From Pararge aegeria (taxonomy: Eukaryota > Arthropoda > Insecta > Lepidoptera > Nymphalidae): a stretch of 64,000 bases of DNA. Below the pieces are notes generated by a model that was not told the DNA's origin, did no database searches, and saw nothing but the letters and a program-made list of their open reading frames with translations. The DNA lies in assembly GCF_905163445.1 (NCBI RefSeq), contig NC_053194.1, forward strand, positions 15,356,921-15,420,920. The letters run 5' to 3'. The translations under genes and the position numbers were made by a program. Of the stretch, positions 1-11,161 are shown in pieces (position 1 is the first letter of the stretch; every line of letters begins with the position of its first letter).

Positions 1-50
1 CCAGGAGAGATTGCAGTCAAGGGTTGATTTGAAGAGGAATTTAAAAAAAG
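1..50 (+). repeat. SINE-2 fragment, 3' end
   Basis: The sequence matches the 3' part of the SINE-2 family defined by the fuller copies at 11162-11523, 34681-35118 and 44581-44891 (the segment around 'gagattgcagtcaaggg'). Only the tail is present because the window begins inside the element. Confidence 0.75.
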
Positions 51-149
51 CTTTCATTCGGTATTACACACAATACCGCGTCGCAGGCGCCGCTATTTCT
101 TCGTTGCTCGGCTCTTAATTTATGATATTTAATGCATACAGGGTTTTTA

Positions 150-410
150 AATCAGAGTCACTAAGCGGGCCATGGAGAGAATTATGCTTGGAGTATCTCT
201 ACGTGATCAATATGAGGAGATCAGAAAAAAAACCAGCGTTATTGATGCAGTTCAACGAGTCGCGAAGCTGAAGTGGCAATGGGCGGGACACATCGGAGAA
301 CCGATGGATTTTGGGATACCAAGGTGCTGGAGTAGCAACCCCGGACTGGAGAACGCAGTGTTGGTACACCCCCACTGGATTCGTAGGGTGTCGCTGGCTA
401 CGTACAACAG
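150..410 (+). pseudogene. RTE-type LINE fragment (ORF2 C-terminus)
   Basis: The translation shows the end of an RTE-clade reverse transcriptase ORF2: MERIMLGVSLRDQ, then RVAKLKWQWAGH at about 250-285. The same blocks occur at 19182-19620 (minus) and 62507-62806. After the WAGH block the reading frame decays and the usual 'R..GRPP.RW.DDI' segment is only partly recognisable, so the copy is 5'-truncated and mutated. Confidence 0.8.
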
Positions 411-870
411 CAATATTAAAATAAAACTCCTCTAAGCGATGACATTAAATATATTTCCCCTTCCTTCCGGATCCCCGTGCAAAGAAGACGTGTTCACTTT
501 GTTTTTATGTTTTAAATTAATTTGTTAATTTATATTGCGTAGTAAAAATTTGTGCCAAATAATCGGACAGCATAAAATCTGAAGAGCCGCGTAGTGATTT
601 ACTTCGGCGTCGCCCACAATACTGCTGTATTAACTGGAACCAAGTTTCGAGCCGTATGTACATAACGATAAGCTTCCAATTATAAGGAGCATTTTTACTT
701 TACTTGGGACCAGGCGGGATCAACTTATACTGGACGGAAAGCAAAACTGTATGAAATCGCCGATTGTCACCAAATAACGTTGACCCCTCCGTGGCGCCGA
801 TCAACGAACTGTCCTTTCTACTCTTATATATTTCTGAACGCCTGGTACTCGAAGCTGCGCACGCGCAGTG

Positions 871-1758
871 ATGCCGCTAAATCGCGCGCAGCCGAAGAAG
901 GATCATGCCTCTTCTTTATCTTTAGAACAAAATCTTACTGATACCGCCTTGGACCAAACCAGTAATGAAACTATTTGTAGTACACCAAAATTCACTATAC
1001 GCAATCTGAAAAGGAGACGTTCTGAGTCCGATAGCGATGTTAAGAACTTCATTTCGGAGATGAGACTAATGTTTCAGGAATTACAAGCTAAGCAATCTGA
1101 AACCATCGAAAAATTGTGTTCCACAGTTGATGATCTTCGCTCTTCGGTCGAATTTTTGGCTGAGAAATACGACTTGCTTGCTTCCAAGTATGAAAAATTG
1201 GAAACGGACCGTAAGGAAGATCTTAACCATATAAAAATGTTGGAGGATGCCCTAGAAAGAACAGAAAAGTCCTCAAGGGCTACTTGCCTAGAAATAAGAA
1301 ATATACCGACACAGAGCGCAGAGTCGAAAAATAACCTATTAAACACAGTAATCAACACTGGCAAGGCCCTTAATTTAGATATCCAGCCACACGAGATTAA
1401 AGACGTTTTCCGTATTAAAACCAAAACCCTAGACAGAAAAACCATAATTGTCGATTTAACAAGCGTCATATTGAAAGAAAAGATTATAAGCGCGGTCCGC
1501 AGGTTCAACAAGGGACAGAATAAATTAACGACTGAACATCTAAAAATCCAAGGGCCCGCCAAGCCTGTTTTCATCTCGGAAAACTTGACGACGAAAATGA
1601 AGAGAGTGTTCTTTTTAGCTCGTGATTATGCCAAAACTAATGATTTCAAGTTCTGCTGGGTGTCGCACGGCAGGATTTACTTACGGAAAAGAGAGGGTGG
1701 TCCGCTTATTCAAATCTCTGGCGAATCCGACTTATCTGACCTTAAGAATCAAAAGTGA
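871..1758 (+). CDS. LINE-1 ORF1 protein (coiled coil, RRM-like, FP-like C-terminal domain)
   Basis: This 295-residue protein is read from ATG at 871; an in-frame GTG at 868 precedes it but an ATG start is more likely. Residues about 60-135 are a charged heptad-rich coiled coil, probably for trimerisation. Residues about 139-228 look like the RRM-type RNA-binding part of LINE ORF1 proteins (LEIRNIP and TIIVDL strands). Residues about 230-290 resemble the C-terminal domain of the baculovirus FP protein family, a domain also common in insect LINE ORF1s. A basic patch KRRR at about 48-51 may bind nucleic acid. The inferred role is an RNA-binding chaperone that coats the LINE RNA. The frame is open throughout, unlike ORF2. 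The FP resemblance is by eye and a profile search was not run. Confidence 0.82.
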   Translation: MPLNRAQPKKDHASSLSLEQNLTDTALDQTSNETICSTPKFTIRNLKRRRSESDSDVKNFISEMRLMFQELQAKQSETIEKLCSTVDDLRSSVEFLAEKYDLLASKYEKLETDRKEDLNHIKMLEDALERTEKSSRATCLEIRNIPTQSAESKNNLLNTVINTGKALNLDIQPHEIKDVFRIKTKTLDRKTIIVDLTSVILKEKIISAVRRFNKGQNKLTTEHLKIQGPAKPVFISENLTTKMKRVFFLARDYAKTNDFKFCWVSHGRIYLRKREGGPLIQISGESDLSDLKNQK

Positions 1759-2104
1759 CTAGACTTTCAAACAGTAACCCAGCATCTTGGAATCATTGGC
1801 TTCGAATTTGAGAATATTTCTTTTATAATTAACTTTTATAAGACTTTCTATTGTATCTTTGTGCTTTTCATTACCATAGTTATTTCACACACTTTTTACA
1901 CATACACTTCATACGCACTACTCGTCTTTTACACGACATTTATGCAGCAACCATCCATAAAGTTTTTCGCCTCTTCTACTCTCAATTTTTGTTTGTTATT
2001 TACAGTAACAATGTTAATAAGCAAAAGACCGTTTCTAGAGTATCCACGGAGCCCTATTTCTGAGTCTTCTGTTAATTCTCCAGTGTTAATATTTTACTTA
2101 CATA

Positions 2105-5035
2105 ATGGATGACATCCTCAACATAGCAAAGGATATAGAACTGATAACAACATCGAAATCCATGGTATGTTCCCCTGATGAGACTTTAATTCACGTGACC
2201 AATCCAGCCGAATGCTTAAAAGTTATGCACATAAATATACGCAGTATTAATTGCAACTTCGAAAGCTTGCTGGTTCTGTTACACAGAATAAATCACCGCC
2301 TAGACCTAATAGTTTTATCCGAATGTTGGCTAAGTAAGACACCGTCCATTCCCCCCTTAGATGGTTTCAATGCCTATGCTTCATCATTTAATAGCCAAAA
2401 TGATGGAATCGTTGTTTATATACGATCAAATATGACCCATGAAGTCAAAACCACGAATTTAATTGATGCAAACAGTCTCTCGATAATAATCTCTAATTCC
2501 ATCGCTGTAATCGCCATATACCGCTCCCCATCATATAAAAACCTTAAACCTTTTTTTACTAGCCTTGACTCAGAGTTAAAGCTCTACAATTCTTATAAGC
2601 ATGCAATACTCGTTGGTGACCTAAACATTAACATTGCAGCTGGTAATCGTGATACCTCTACTGATGAATATCTCAATATGCTTGCTGTGAATGGAATGCT
2701 ACCTGCACACAATCTACCTACAAGACTCAATAATTGTCTAGACCATATTATGTTTAGATCCCCAAATCCTGTCACCACTCTGGTTTTGGACACCTTCATT
2801 ACTGATCATGCACCTATCATTTTTTATTGCAATATCAAAACAAGGGCTTAATCTATAAATCGAACAACTCAGAAGCTCGATATCAAAGGCGTGGTTACAA
2901 ACTTGGAACAAGCTGATTTTTATCCGATACTCAACTATTCTGACCCTAACAAAGCAGCTGTTTTGCTCATTAATACAATTTCTGATGCTATAAAGGCCAA
3001 TAGTCATGCTTTGGTCATCCCTAGTAAAAAAATAATTATAAAACCTTGGATTACCCCCGGCCTACTGAGATGCATTCGACATAGAGACAGCTTATACAGA
3101 AAATCAAAAAAACAGCAAGACAATTTAACTCTTAAAGCTACTTTTGTTCGTTACCGTAATTTCTGTAATAACATCCTCAAGAAAGTTAAACAAGAATATG
3201 AGCGTAATGAATTTCAGAAGGCTAGAAATAATGCTGGAAAAACTTGGCACATGATTAAGAAAGTTGCTAATCTCAAACAAAAAGAGTTTACCTCCTCTGA
3301 GTTGCTAAATTTGTGCAGTAATCCAAATGATTCTGTTGACATGGTTAACAACTATTTTTCCAATGTAGGGGCAAATCTTGCAGAAAAAATCGTTATACCA
3401 CCTGGGCTTCCAACGAATGCAGCCTACTCTCCCAACAATAGTTCCTCAAATGCTATGGCATTACTTCCAGTAGACTTTGATGAAATAGTAGATGCAATAC
3501 GTAGTCTCAAAGACAAAAGCGCAGTGGGTTGGGACGGTATTCCATCTGCAGTTATTAAAGCCGGTGCACATGTTCTCATTCCAATTTTACAACACCTTTT
3601 TAACTTATGCATTTCTCAAGGAATATTTCCCACTGCTTTCAAAAAAGGCGTTGTGCACCCTATTTACAAATGCGGAGATAGAGGCAGTGTCACAAACTAT
3701 AGACCAATTTCGGTACTAACATCTCTGTCCAAGATATTTGAAAAAATACTGAACAAGAGGCTGCTAAGTTACATCAATCGAAACGGCATATTATCAGACC
3801 ACCAATTTGGTTTCCGCAGCGGCAAATCAACGGAAGACGCAGTTTCGAAACTCACTGAAAATATTTTAAACAATATCGACAATAAATTAAAATCTGTTGC
3901 TATTTATCTTGACCTTTCCAAAGCCTTTGACACCGTCTCCATCCCAAAGCTGCTTATTAAACTCGAGAAAATAGGTATCAGGGGTCTGGCTTTTAAAGTT
4001 TTTAAGAGTTATTTAACACGGCGTACCCAATACGTCAAGATAGGTAATTTCCTTAGCAACGAGTCCTCAATTGACTACGGCGTTCCACAGGGAAGTGTCC
4101 TTGGCCCTACATTGTTTCTCATATATATAAATGAGTTGTGTTGCCTACCTCTCCCCAACTGTAAGATTATCACATACGCGGATGATACAGTACTCCTTGT
4201 ATATGGAAAAACCTGGGAAGAAACCCACAAATTTTCGGAATCTTGCATGAAATCAGTCTTGAATTGGTTGAAACTAAATTTGCTTACTCTCAACATTTCC
4301 AAAACAAAATTCATTACCTTTGCTTCTTCCTCAACCTCACAAGCACCTTCATCTTTTAATATTCGAGCTCACCATTGTCCCAGTCTTGATAGTGTCTGTA
4401 ACTGTCCACTACTAGAGCGTTCACTAAGCACAAAGTATCTCGGTGTGATTATGGATGGTTCCATGACATGGTACCACCAGATCGATTCTCTAGTATCTCG
4501 ACTGAGAAAACTCATTTTTGTTTTCAAGCGCTTGAGAAATGTGCTTGACATGAGTTCCTTAAAAATTGTTTACTTTTCCCTAGCTCAGTCAATTTTATCC
4601 TACTGCATAACCTGTTGGGGCGGCTCCGGGACAACTTCAATGTTGAGACTTGAAAGGGCTCAAAGATTAGTTTTAAAAGTCATGTGTAATAAACCCATCC
4701 TTTTTCCAACTTGTGAGCTCTATGCAAACATTAAGGTCCTGACAGTGCGACAACTGTTTATTTTATGTACCATTTTACGAAAACACCCCGAAGTTCCCTA
4801 CGATCCAATTATTAAAACAAAACGAAGAACGGATTTGGCGGCTACATATAAGTCTGTTCGTACTGCAATTTCCAAACGGCATTATCCTTTCTTAAGTTGT
4901 CTACTGTACAACAGAGCTAACAAATTATTAAACATACTTCCCCTCACAACTCACATTTGTAAAGAAAAATGTTCCAAATGGCTTCAGTCACTCTCTTACG
5001 AAGAGACTGAAAAACTGCTATTAGTAGTTAAATAA
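2105..5035 (+). pseudogene. LINE-1 ORF2: endonuclease-reverse transcriptase with one in-frame stop
   Basis: The frame starts at ATG 2105 and runs to the stop ending at 5035, about 976 codons, interrupted once by TAA at 2849-2851; reading continues in the same frame after it. The endonuclease part shows NIRSI, SECWLSK, the VGDLNIN block (Asp near residue 170), CLDHI and TDHAP just before the stop. The reverse transcriptase part shows NYRPISVL, the FGFRSGKST block, YLDLSKAFD (near residue 601), GVPQGSVLGP and the catalytic YADD (near residue 691). The protein would nick target DNA and prime reverse transcription. The stop separates endonuclease from polymerase and would abolish activity unless read through. 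No RNase H domain is evident. Confidence 0.9.
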
Positions 5036-5104
5036 TGTTTATTTTCATACTCTTTCGCCTTATACACATGCACACGCTCGCATTATCACTCCAACTCAAA
5101 ACAA

Positions 5105-5160
5105 GCATACACACTCACACACACATATACACATGCACACACATGCACACATACACACAA
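5105..5160. repeat. CA-rich microsatellite in LINE-1 3' UTR
   Basis: Irregular ACAC/CATAC/CACATG repeats lie in the 3' UTR of LINE-1, shortly after the ORF2 stop. Confidence 0.8.
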
Positions 5161-5350
5161 CAATTATTATGTTTCTTGCATGCTGAACTAACTGTATACT
5201 TTATTTATACAACAACTTGGTTTAGAACATAATATAATAATAGCTTTAGTTTCGGAGGTGGGCGCGGCGGCTGGAACGCAGTTTTAAACTTTTCCTGTCG
5301 CCATCGTCTCTATTGTTATTGATCCAATGTAATCTGATCATAAATAAATG

Positions 5351-5395
5351 AATTTTTAATTTAATTTAATTTAATTTAATTTTAATTTAATTTAT
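5351..5395 (+). repeat. LINE-1 3' tail of TTTAA repeats
   Basis: Repeated TTTAA units close the LINE-1 3' UTR in place of poly(A). Short tandem 3' tails of this kind are typical of CR1/L2-like LINEs and mark the 3' boundary of the insertion. Confidence 0.8.
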
Positions 5396-5705
5396 ATTTG
5401 GAGCTCTCGCTGCATGTTGCTACAAGTTGTCAAAGCGTTTCAACAAGTGCAACAGCAGCGCGTTTTGCGTGATAACTTCCGAATTATTAATGATTTGCCG
5501 ATCACGACACCGTATCACGTAGCGTTATACAACGTTGCGTGGTGTTGCGTTGCGGTGACAAACAGGGCGTAACCGACATAAACACCGGTCAAGCGCGAGC
5601 CGACACCGAACTAATCCATTTCCGATTTCGCAATTGGCTTATACCTCCGGGGATAATTATTATTTCGAGCTTTAATTGATTTGGCTTCGTTTTAACATCT
5701 TATAC
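5396..5705. other. Unassigned sequence, relatively GC-rich
   Basis: No repeat or coding signal is recognised. The stretch is richer in GC and CpG than its surroundings and could be unique host DNA. Confidence 0.4.
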
Positions 5706-5983
5706 GTTACAGGATATATTTCGGAGAGTGTGCTCAAGAACTGTTTGATCTAGTTCCCCCCTCGCCTTTTTACTATCGAACCGCGAGGCACTGTAAGGAT
5801 CTGCATCCCTACGTGGTTGATATACCGCGGACGCGTACGAAACGCTTCGAATCTTCGTTTCTGATCCGCACCGCTAGGATCTGGAATGCCCTTCCAGCTT
5901 CCATTTTCCCCAGTGCCTACAATATGACTACCTTCAAATCAAGAGTGAATAGGCATCTTCTAGGCAAGCGCGCTCCACCTTAG
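5706..5983 (+). pseudogene. LINE-4 fragment: C-terminus of a reverse transcriptase ORF
   Basis: The frame reads through VPPSPFYYRTARH, LHPYVVDIPRTRTKRF and FLIRTARIWNALPASIFP to a stop at 5981-5983. This is the conserved C-terminal tail of a lepidopteran LINE ORF2; the same tail is found on the minus strand at 14503-14745. Everything upstream is missing (5' truncation), and a short AT-rich 3' UTR appears to follow to about 6105. Confidence 0.8.
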
Positions 5984-8000
5984 GCTGTCAAGCTAAAACT
6001 TTAAAAAAAATGTCCCGGCTCAGAAATTGTCATCTATTTTTGAAGCAATTGTAATTATCTAATAAAACATGATTGATGTATTTTGAAAAAAAATAAAATT
6101 ATATTCTAAGTGAGATTTGTATTTATTTTCAAGTAATAAAACTGCATAATCTGGCGATCCGCCATGACAGAAACGCCGAAATCAAAGTTATGACGTCACG
6201 TCTCTATGAACATAGTTTTGTACCGCTAGAACTTAGAAAATCTCCGCCTTTATAACGTATTTCGTGATTTTAAAGTTCTTAGTTTTTTCTTATCAATACC
6301 AATCTTTAACTATGGATCAAGGACATAATGGAGCTCTAATTCGACTATGACGACAATTATCCTGGGTACGAATCAATTAAAAACTGTCTTTTCCAGCCCG
6401 GAAATTTTCCAGGGATTTGGCGCCCTTTTTTTAATTGTCTGTTTACGCCTCATAATTAAACCGCAATCTGAATCCGTTAGCAACTGCTAGATTTCTTTCG
6501 ATTAGAATTTGTATTCGAAAACATGTCCGAGTTACAACAAACAGACAGACATCGACCTTTTGTGCTCAGAAAGCGCATTATGTGCTCAGAAAGTAGACCT
6601 AATTGAAATAAATTTGTGAATTATAATGTCAAATTTTCTTTGAATTGGCAACATCAATAAGGTCAGCTTTTCAAGGATAAAATAATTCATCTCACCAAAA
6701 TAAAACTTCTACTTTTTAAAGTTGAACCTCTTTAAAGCTCGATTCAAACAGCTTACGCTCACTTCACAGTCACAAAAGTTCTTCAGAGCTATCAACACCA
6801 TCAAACTGCCGTCCGCATCACGAGTTTCAATTTTCAATGCCCACGGCTCGTGCTTTCAAACACTAATAAAATAAAAAGTCCATCGATTCACCATTGCTAA
6901 TGGTCCTAATTGATATAACGCAACGTGGCCCCTCTTTTCGAAGGGAGAGGATCCACGCTAAATTCAAACAAAGTACCAGACCAATCGGTCCATAACATAA
7001 GTTTTCAAAAACACAAACATAACACCGTACCAGTGTGCGGTATATGCTTAATTTGGCAGATTGTCTAATCATAACGTTGGTTCTTTGGCTGACAAATTTA
7101 CCCTACGGCCGATGTTTGATCTTAATACATTATTTTTCAGTGATAAAAAAAAACTTTTACATAGACGGAACTTTATGTTTATATGCATTTTCTACCAGTC
7201 TAATCTTTATGTTACTGTAGTATTCTACAGTGGGTTAATAATTAAACTTATGATAACTTCATGATATTTTGTTAAATTAACTAGCATTTTAATGAATTTG
7301 CTAATAATTTTTATTTAGTTAATGAATAGTTTTAAAGAAATAATTAAAATTATAGTTCACATCTAATGTACATGACATTACGACGCTGCGCGTATTGATA
7401 TAAATATGGGAAAATTTTTGATAAACATCAGCCTTGTGAGAGAGAGACTGAGACAAAGAGACCTTCCGGTGGCATTATAATTTGTTTACTTGAAAATTTA
7501 CACTTATGCAACACAAATAATGCTCATTGCATTCATGACAATTTTCCAATAAACGCGTTGTTTCTAACATAAAATTGCACAAGAGAAACATAGCACAACC
7601 TTATAAAGGTAATTTCACGGTAAAATACTACCGACTGCCAGAGCTTCAGGTTACGAGCAGTGTTGTTGGCATACCCCAGAACTTTCGTTAATGGCTGAGA
7701 GCACTATATTCTCCCCTAAACGTGTTGCTGAATATAAAAGTACATCGATTCACCATAACTAATTGAGATTTGACTGTAATCGCTAATCGTTCGTTACGTA
7801 ACCACTAGTTTACGGTAATCATGTAACCGTTTGTAATCAGTTAGTTATACATTAATTTATTTTAATGAGACATCTGTAACGATGTAAAGTTTATAGGGCG
7901 CCCTAGTCGTACCGAGCACTCATACTTGACGTTGTGAATAATTTGATTTTGATTAAACTGAATGCGTTTCTAAAATATTTTTTTGCATAGTTTAATATCT
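5984..8000. other. About 2 kb without recognised genes
   Basis: After the presumed LINE-4 3' UTR the sequence is AT-rich and no frame looks coding. A small direct repeat (tgtgctcagaaag) occurs twice around 6560-6596. I see nothing else I can name. Confidence 0.4.
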
Positions 8001-8269
8001 GACGGCCGACTGCGCAGTGGGCAGCGACCCTGCTTACTGAGTCCAAGGCCGTGGGTTCGATTCCCACTACTGGAAAATGTTTCTGTGATGAACATGAATG
8101 TTTTTCAGTGTCTGGGTGTTTATATGTACTTATATGTATTTATTTATATTATTCATAAAAAAAAAAATATTCATCAGTTATCTTAGTACCTATAACACAA
8201 GCTACGCTTACTTTGGGACTAGATGGCGGTGTGTGTATTGTCGTAGTATATTTATTTATTATTTATTAA
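8001..8269 (+). repeat. SINE-1 copy (tRNA-headed)
   Basis: A head with a good Pol III box B (ggttcgattcc) is followed by a body with 'gtgtctgggtgttta' and a tail ending near 'tgtattgtcgtagta' plus AT-rich repeats. This copy looks full length. Other copies lie at 13322-13566, 16327-16591 (minus) and 63672-63950. It carries no protein and depends on LINE machinery for mobility. Confidence 0.85.
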
Positions 8270-8316
8270 TATTACTGGGCTGTCTGTCCATACGTATGTC
8301 ACAGATCTGTAGGTTT

Positions 8317-8403
8317 CATTCCACTACAAGTTAGCCCTTGACTGCAATCTCATCTAGTTGTAAGTGATGATGCAGTCTAAGATATTAGCGAGCTAACCTC
8401 TTA
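8317..8403 (-). repeat. SINE-2 fragment (3' end)
   Basis: It matches the 3' portion of SINE-2 (segments 'ctacaagttagcccttgac' and 'aagtgatgatgcagtctaag') in minus orientation. The tRNA-like head is missing. Confidence 0.75.
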
Positions 8404-8814
8404 GACGGCATTTTCGTTCAGTGGATATCATAAGGCAAATTTAAAGTGCAAACTTTCTATTTAAAATTTCTACTCCAGTCACAAATCCACGATAACCAAA
8501 AAAATTGTTTATAAAGTCCTAAATCCAGTGTAAGAGTTTCTTCTAAATACGATTGTAAAATATCACATGTGCACCAAACAACCGACTGAAGCAATAAATG
8601 AATTTGAATTTGAAGAAAACTAATTCTCTGAGACTTGAAGCACAGACCACGCACAGACGCTTGTCTCACTCGGTCAATTTTTACATGCTTGCTGAACAAT
8701 GTTCCTTTGGTGAAAAATTAAAGGACATTGTTATAATTTCACTTAGCAACGGCCCTGACAACCTCATGCCCATCACAATTTAAGGTTATTCTTATGTTTA
8801 AGATGCTAATTTCA
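8404..8814. other. AT-rich sequence, possible LINE tail
   Basis: No gene is seen. A short repeated stretch 'aatttgaatttgaa' near 8598-8617 resembles the tail of a LINE 3' end, but the upstream sequence is not recognised. Confidence 0.35.
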
Positions 8815-9056
8815 TTTCATAGCTAAACATTAACTCGACTGTGAGATGGTGAAAATACACAAAAACCTGGCTAAGTTTGTTGTGGGCTCTTCTTAGACCA
8901 GGGCGGGTTTGGAACCCTCCTAGCTTTAGTTTTAAGCTAACGAATGCAGTTATCACCAACACCTTATATTAGTGGTAACATGTTAAATGTATGAATGCTT
9001 CATAAGTGCCTGTGATAAGGTCTACATGAATAGAACATTTTTGAATTGTGAACTTT
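8815..9056 (+). repeat. LINE-2-related 3' UTR fragment
   Basis: It shares with the LINE-2 3' UTR at 60180-60400 the segments 'tgtgagatggtga', 'ggctaagtttgttgtggg', 'cttagaccagg' and 'ggaaccctc'. Its terminal part instead matches the older copy that hosts the Harbinger element at 38364-42440. It belongs to that diverged subfamily and is 5'-truncated. Confidence 0.8.
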
Positions 9057-9335
9057 TAAATTTTAATTTGATGAATGCAAGTCAATAAATGAGTACTGAA
9101 TACTGAATACGAAAATAGATGGATAGGCAACAAAAACAAAGAAACTCATACAATTAACAATAAAAATAGACATAAAGGTGTCAGTAGTGCAAAGGTGTTT
9201 CAAATTACCAGGTGAAGCCATCCTAGCACCTGGTAACACATCCAGTTTATGAACATTGTTAAGCTACCAGCTGTCTAGATATTACGGGACTTTGAAATGT
9301 GTCTGATTTTTGTGAGGGCAGAAGTATAACATTTA

Positions 9336-9752
9336 GAGTTTACTCCTTAAGAATCGATTTTCATATATAAGGCGCCCGGTATGAGAAAAATGTAAGGAGT
9401 AAAATCTACTGATGAATGACCTCGTTACGTTTTCGCTTTGCGACGTTGCATGTCCGGCAACTGTGATGCGCAAACATGCAACGTCGCTTTCGTTTAATTA
9501 ACATATTTTTCCTATTTAAGTTACCAAGGAAACCGAATATTATCTAGGTAAAGAAACAAACACATAAACATATGGGACAGAGTGAGATAGAAAACATTAT
9601 ACATTTTTTTCCTTTTCTTGTTACCATGGAATAAATGTAATGTTTATTATTTAGTTTCGTCATTCATCAGTACTAGATTTTACTTCTCACATTTTTCTCA
9701 TACCGGGCGCCTTATATACGAGTATGAAAATCGATTCTTAAGGAGTAAACTC
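9336..9752. mobile_element. Foldback MITE with about 85-bp terminal inverted repeats
   Basis: Both ends begin GAGTTTACTCCTTAAGAATC and remain complementary for about 85 bp, including ggcgcccggtatgag, with a 6-bp indel in the left arm. The interior has no ORF and contains a perfect hairpin at 9440-9487. No target duplication could be identified, so the superfamily is not assigned. Confidence 0.75.
9440..9487. repeat. Perfect 13-bp hairpin
   Basis: gcgacgttgcatg at 9440-9452 is the exact reverse complement of 9475-9487, leaving a 22-nt loop. It lies within the foldback MITE. Confidence 0.85.
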
Positions 9753-9758
9753 CAAAAA

Positions 9759-9842
9759 ATTAGAGGTAAGCGTGCTGGGATTCGAACTCCCTCCCCTCCG
9801 AAAGTGAAGTCGAAGTCCTATTTAGTGCACAACCAACGCTTC
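9759..9842 (-). repeat. SINE-3 head fragment
   Basis: The segments 'tgctgggattcgaactc' and 'gtcgaagtcct' match the tRNA-like head of SINE-3 copies at 46269-46556 and 61903-62131, in minus orientation. The body is absent; the foldback MITE abuts it. Confidence 0.7.
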
Positions 9843-10425
9843 TACTACTTTTAATGCAATTGAATGCTTAATTAAGAAATGCTACAAACATACATATTAA
9901 CTGCAGTAACGGGTCTAAATCGCACATCTTCGGTAAGGTCAAGTATGCTGTTAAAGTTAAGCTGTTTTTTGCGGTTTGGTCTTTTTCTATTTATGCCGAG
10001 TTAAGTTTCCACGTAACGTTTTAAAATGTCATTCCGTTGAAGCTAACTGTTGTTTTTTTAGTTACGAAAAGGCAACGTAACTTTGCAACGATGGTTTTGA
10101 CATTTAAAAATATGGCTTCAGTGCGTTTTTTTATGTACAGAAAAAGAAAGAAAGTTAACGTTACTGTCAATACAAAATTGTTTATGTCGAGTGGACCTAC
10201 ATTACAAGCACAATATTTACTTATCTGCTTGACTATGTAAAATCGATTTGCAAGATTCTTTGTTGTCATGATCTCGAAATGGTTTCGTTACTGTAAAATC
10301 TTGTGATTTTTCGGCAGAGGCCAGCACTAGCAAACTAGTAAAACTACAAGATATCAAGGTAAAAAAAATCGCAGTTTTGTGTCGGTAGTTTCAGTTGGTA
10401 GCTTTGTTTTGGAATGGATAGTATA
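9843..10425. other. AT-rich sequence without recognised features
   Basis: No repeat family or coding frame is recognised. Confidence 0.35.
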
Positions 10426-10550
10426 AATTAATAAATGAATGAATAATTTTTTTTTGCACATGTCAACAAATACATAAAAAAGATAAGTATAATAAAACAA
10501 CGTATACAATTTGGCGGTCTTATCGCTATATCTATTGTATAATGATGTCG
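10426..10550 (-). repeat. LINE-H 3' end (hairpin family)
   Basis: In minus orientation it shows the end of a LINE 3' UTR: a degenerate 'atcgctatatctat' hairpin, 'aagaccgcc', then an AT-rich stretch and an aatgaat-type tail. Better copies are at 20170-20310 and 34199-34350 (minus). Confidence 0.65.
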
Positions 10551-10763
10551 CCATCGATTGCGATTGAAATACAATCCCCCTTCGACATTTATGTTCATAG
10601 GATTCTACATATTATGACAAAAAATACACAAAAAAAGAAAAGTATAACAAAACAACGTATACAATTTGTCGGCGTTATCACTGTATAGTTTAATAATATC
10701 GCCATCGATTGCGATTGAAGTTCAATCCCCATTCGATATTTAGGTTCATAGGATTCTACATAT
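10471..10763. repeat. Direct duplication of about 140 bp
   Basis: 10471-10612 and 10625-10763 share long near-identical segments, such as 'caacgtatacaattt', 'gccatcgattgcgattga' and 'cataggattctacatat', with scattered substitutions. This looks like an old local tandem duplication that includes the LINE-H 3' end. Confidence 0.8.
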
Positions 10764-11160
10764 GGTTAGAAAGTTAATTTTTATATTGACATTGACTTTA
10801 CTGACTATATGTTGTTATATATTATGTCAAATATACGTTAAGTTAAAAATGTAATAGCTAAAGATTTAACTCCCTACTGCGTTACTCATGAAATCATCAT
10901 TATTTAAATCTATAACATAGTTTTTTTTATTTATCACTAAAATATAGGCCACGGTAACTATTTTTAACTGCCGAATTAGGAAATGTCTTAGCGTAAGTAT
11001 GTAAATGTCGACAGTTTCACAAATATTTGTAACAATAAGTGCCTTGAAGTATTGTTTAACAAGATGTTAGTTTACTTAAGTACTCTTACTCAATACTAAA
11101 GTTTAGCAAACATACAGTTTAGAACTAAGAGATAGCTGTTATAATTTATATTTGCCTTTG
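10764..11160. other. AT-rich sequence without recognised features
   Basis: No repeat family or coding frame is recognised. Confidence 0.35.
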
Positions 11161-11161
11161 A

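Larger units (their letters stand above)
600..5395 (+). mobile_element. LINE-1: nearly full-length non-LTR retrotransposon
   Basis: The order is 5' UTR, ORF1 (871-1758), a 346-nt spacer, ORF2 (2105-5035) with apurinic endonuclease and reverse transcriptase, a 3' UTR, and a pentanucleotide TTTAA tail. The 5' boundary cannot be fixed by eye; 600 is nominal and the true start lies somewhere in about 420-870. ORF2 resembles the CR1/L2/Jockey group, but the clade is not determined. ORF2 carries one in-frame stop, so this copy is probably dead although otherwise well preserved. Confidence 0.85.

Noticed and set aside
868..870. GTG as the start of LINE-1 ORF1
   Set aside because: An ATG follows immediately at 871; a GTG start is not expected in an animal genome.
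871..1758. Endogenous baculovirus fragment
   Set aside because: The FP-like domain is joined to a coiled coil and RRM-like part and is followed by a LINE ORF2, so it belongs to the retrotransposon, not to a viral insertion.
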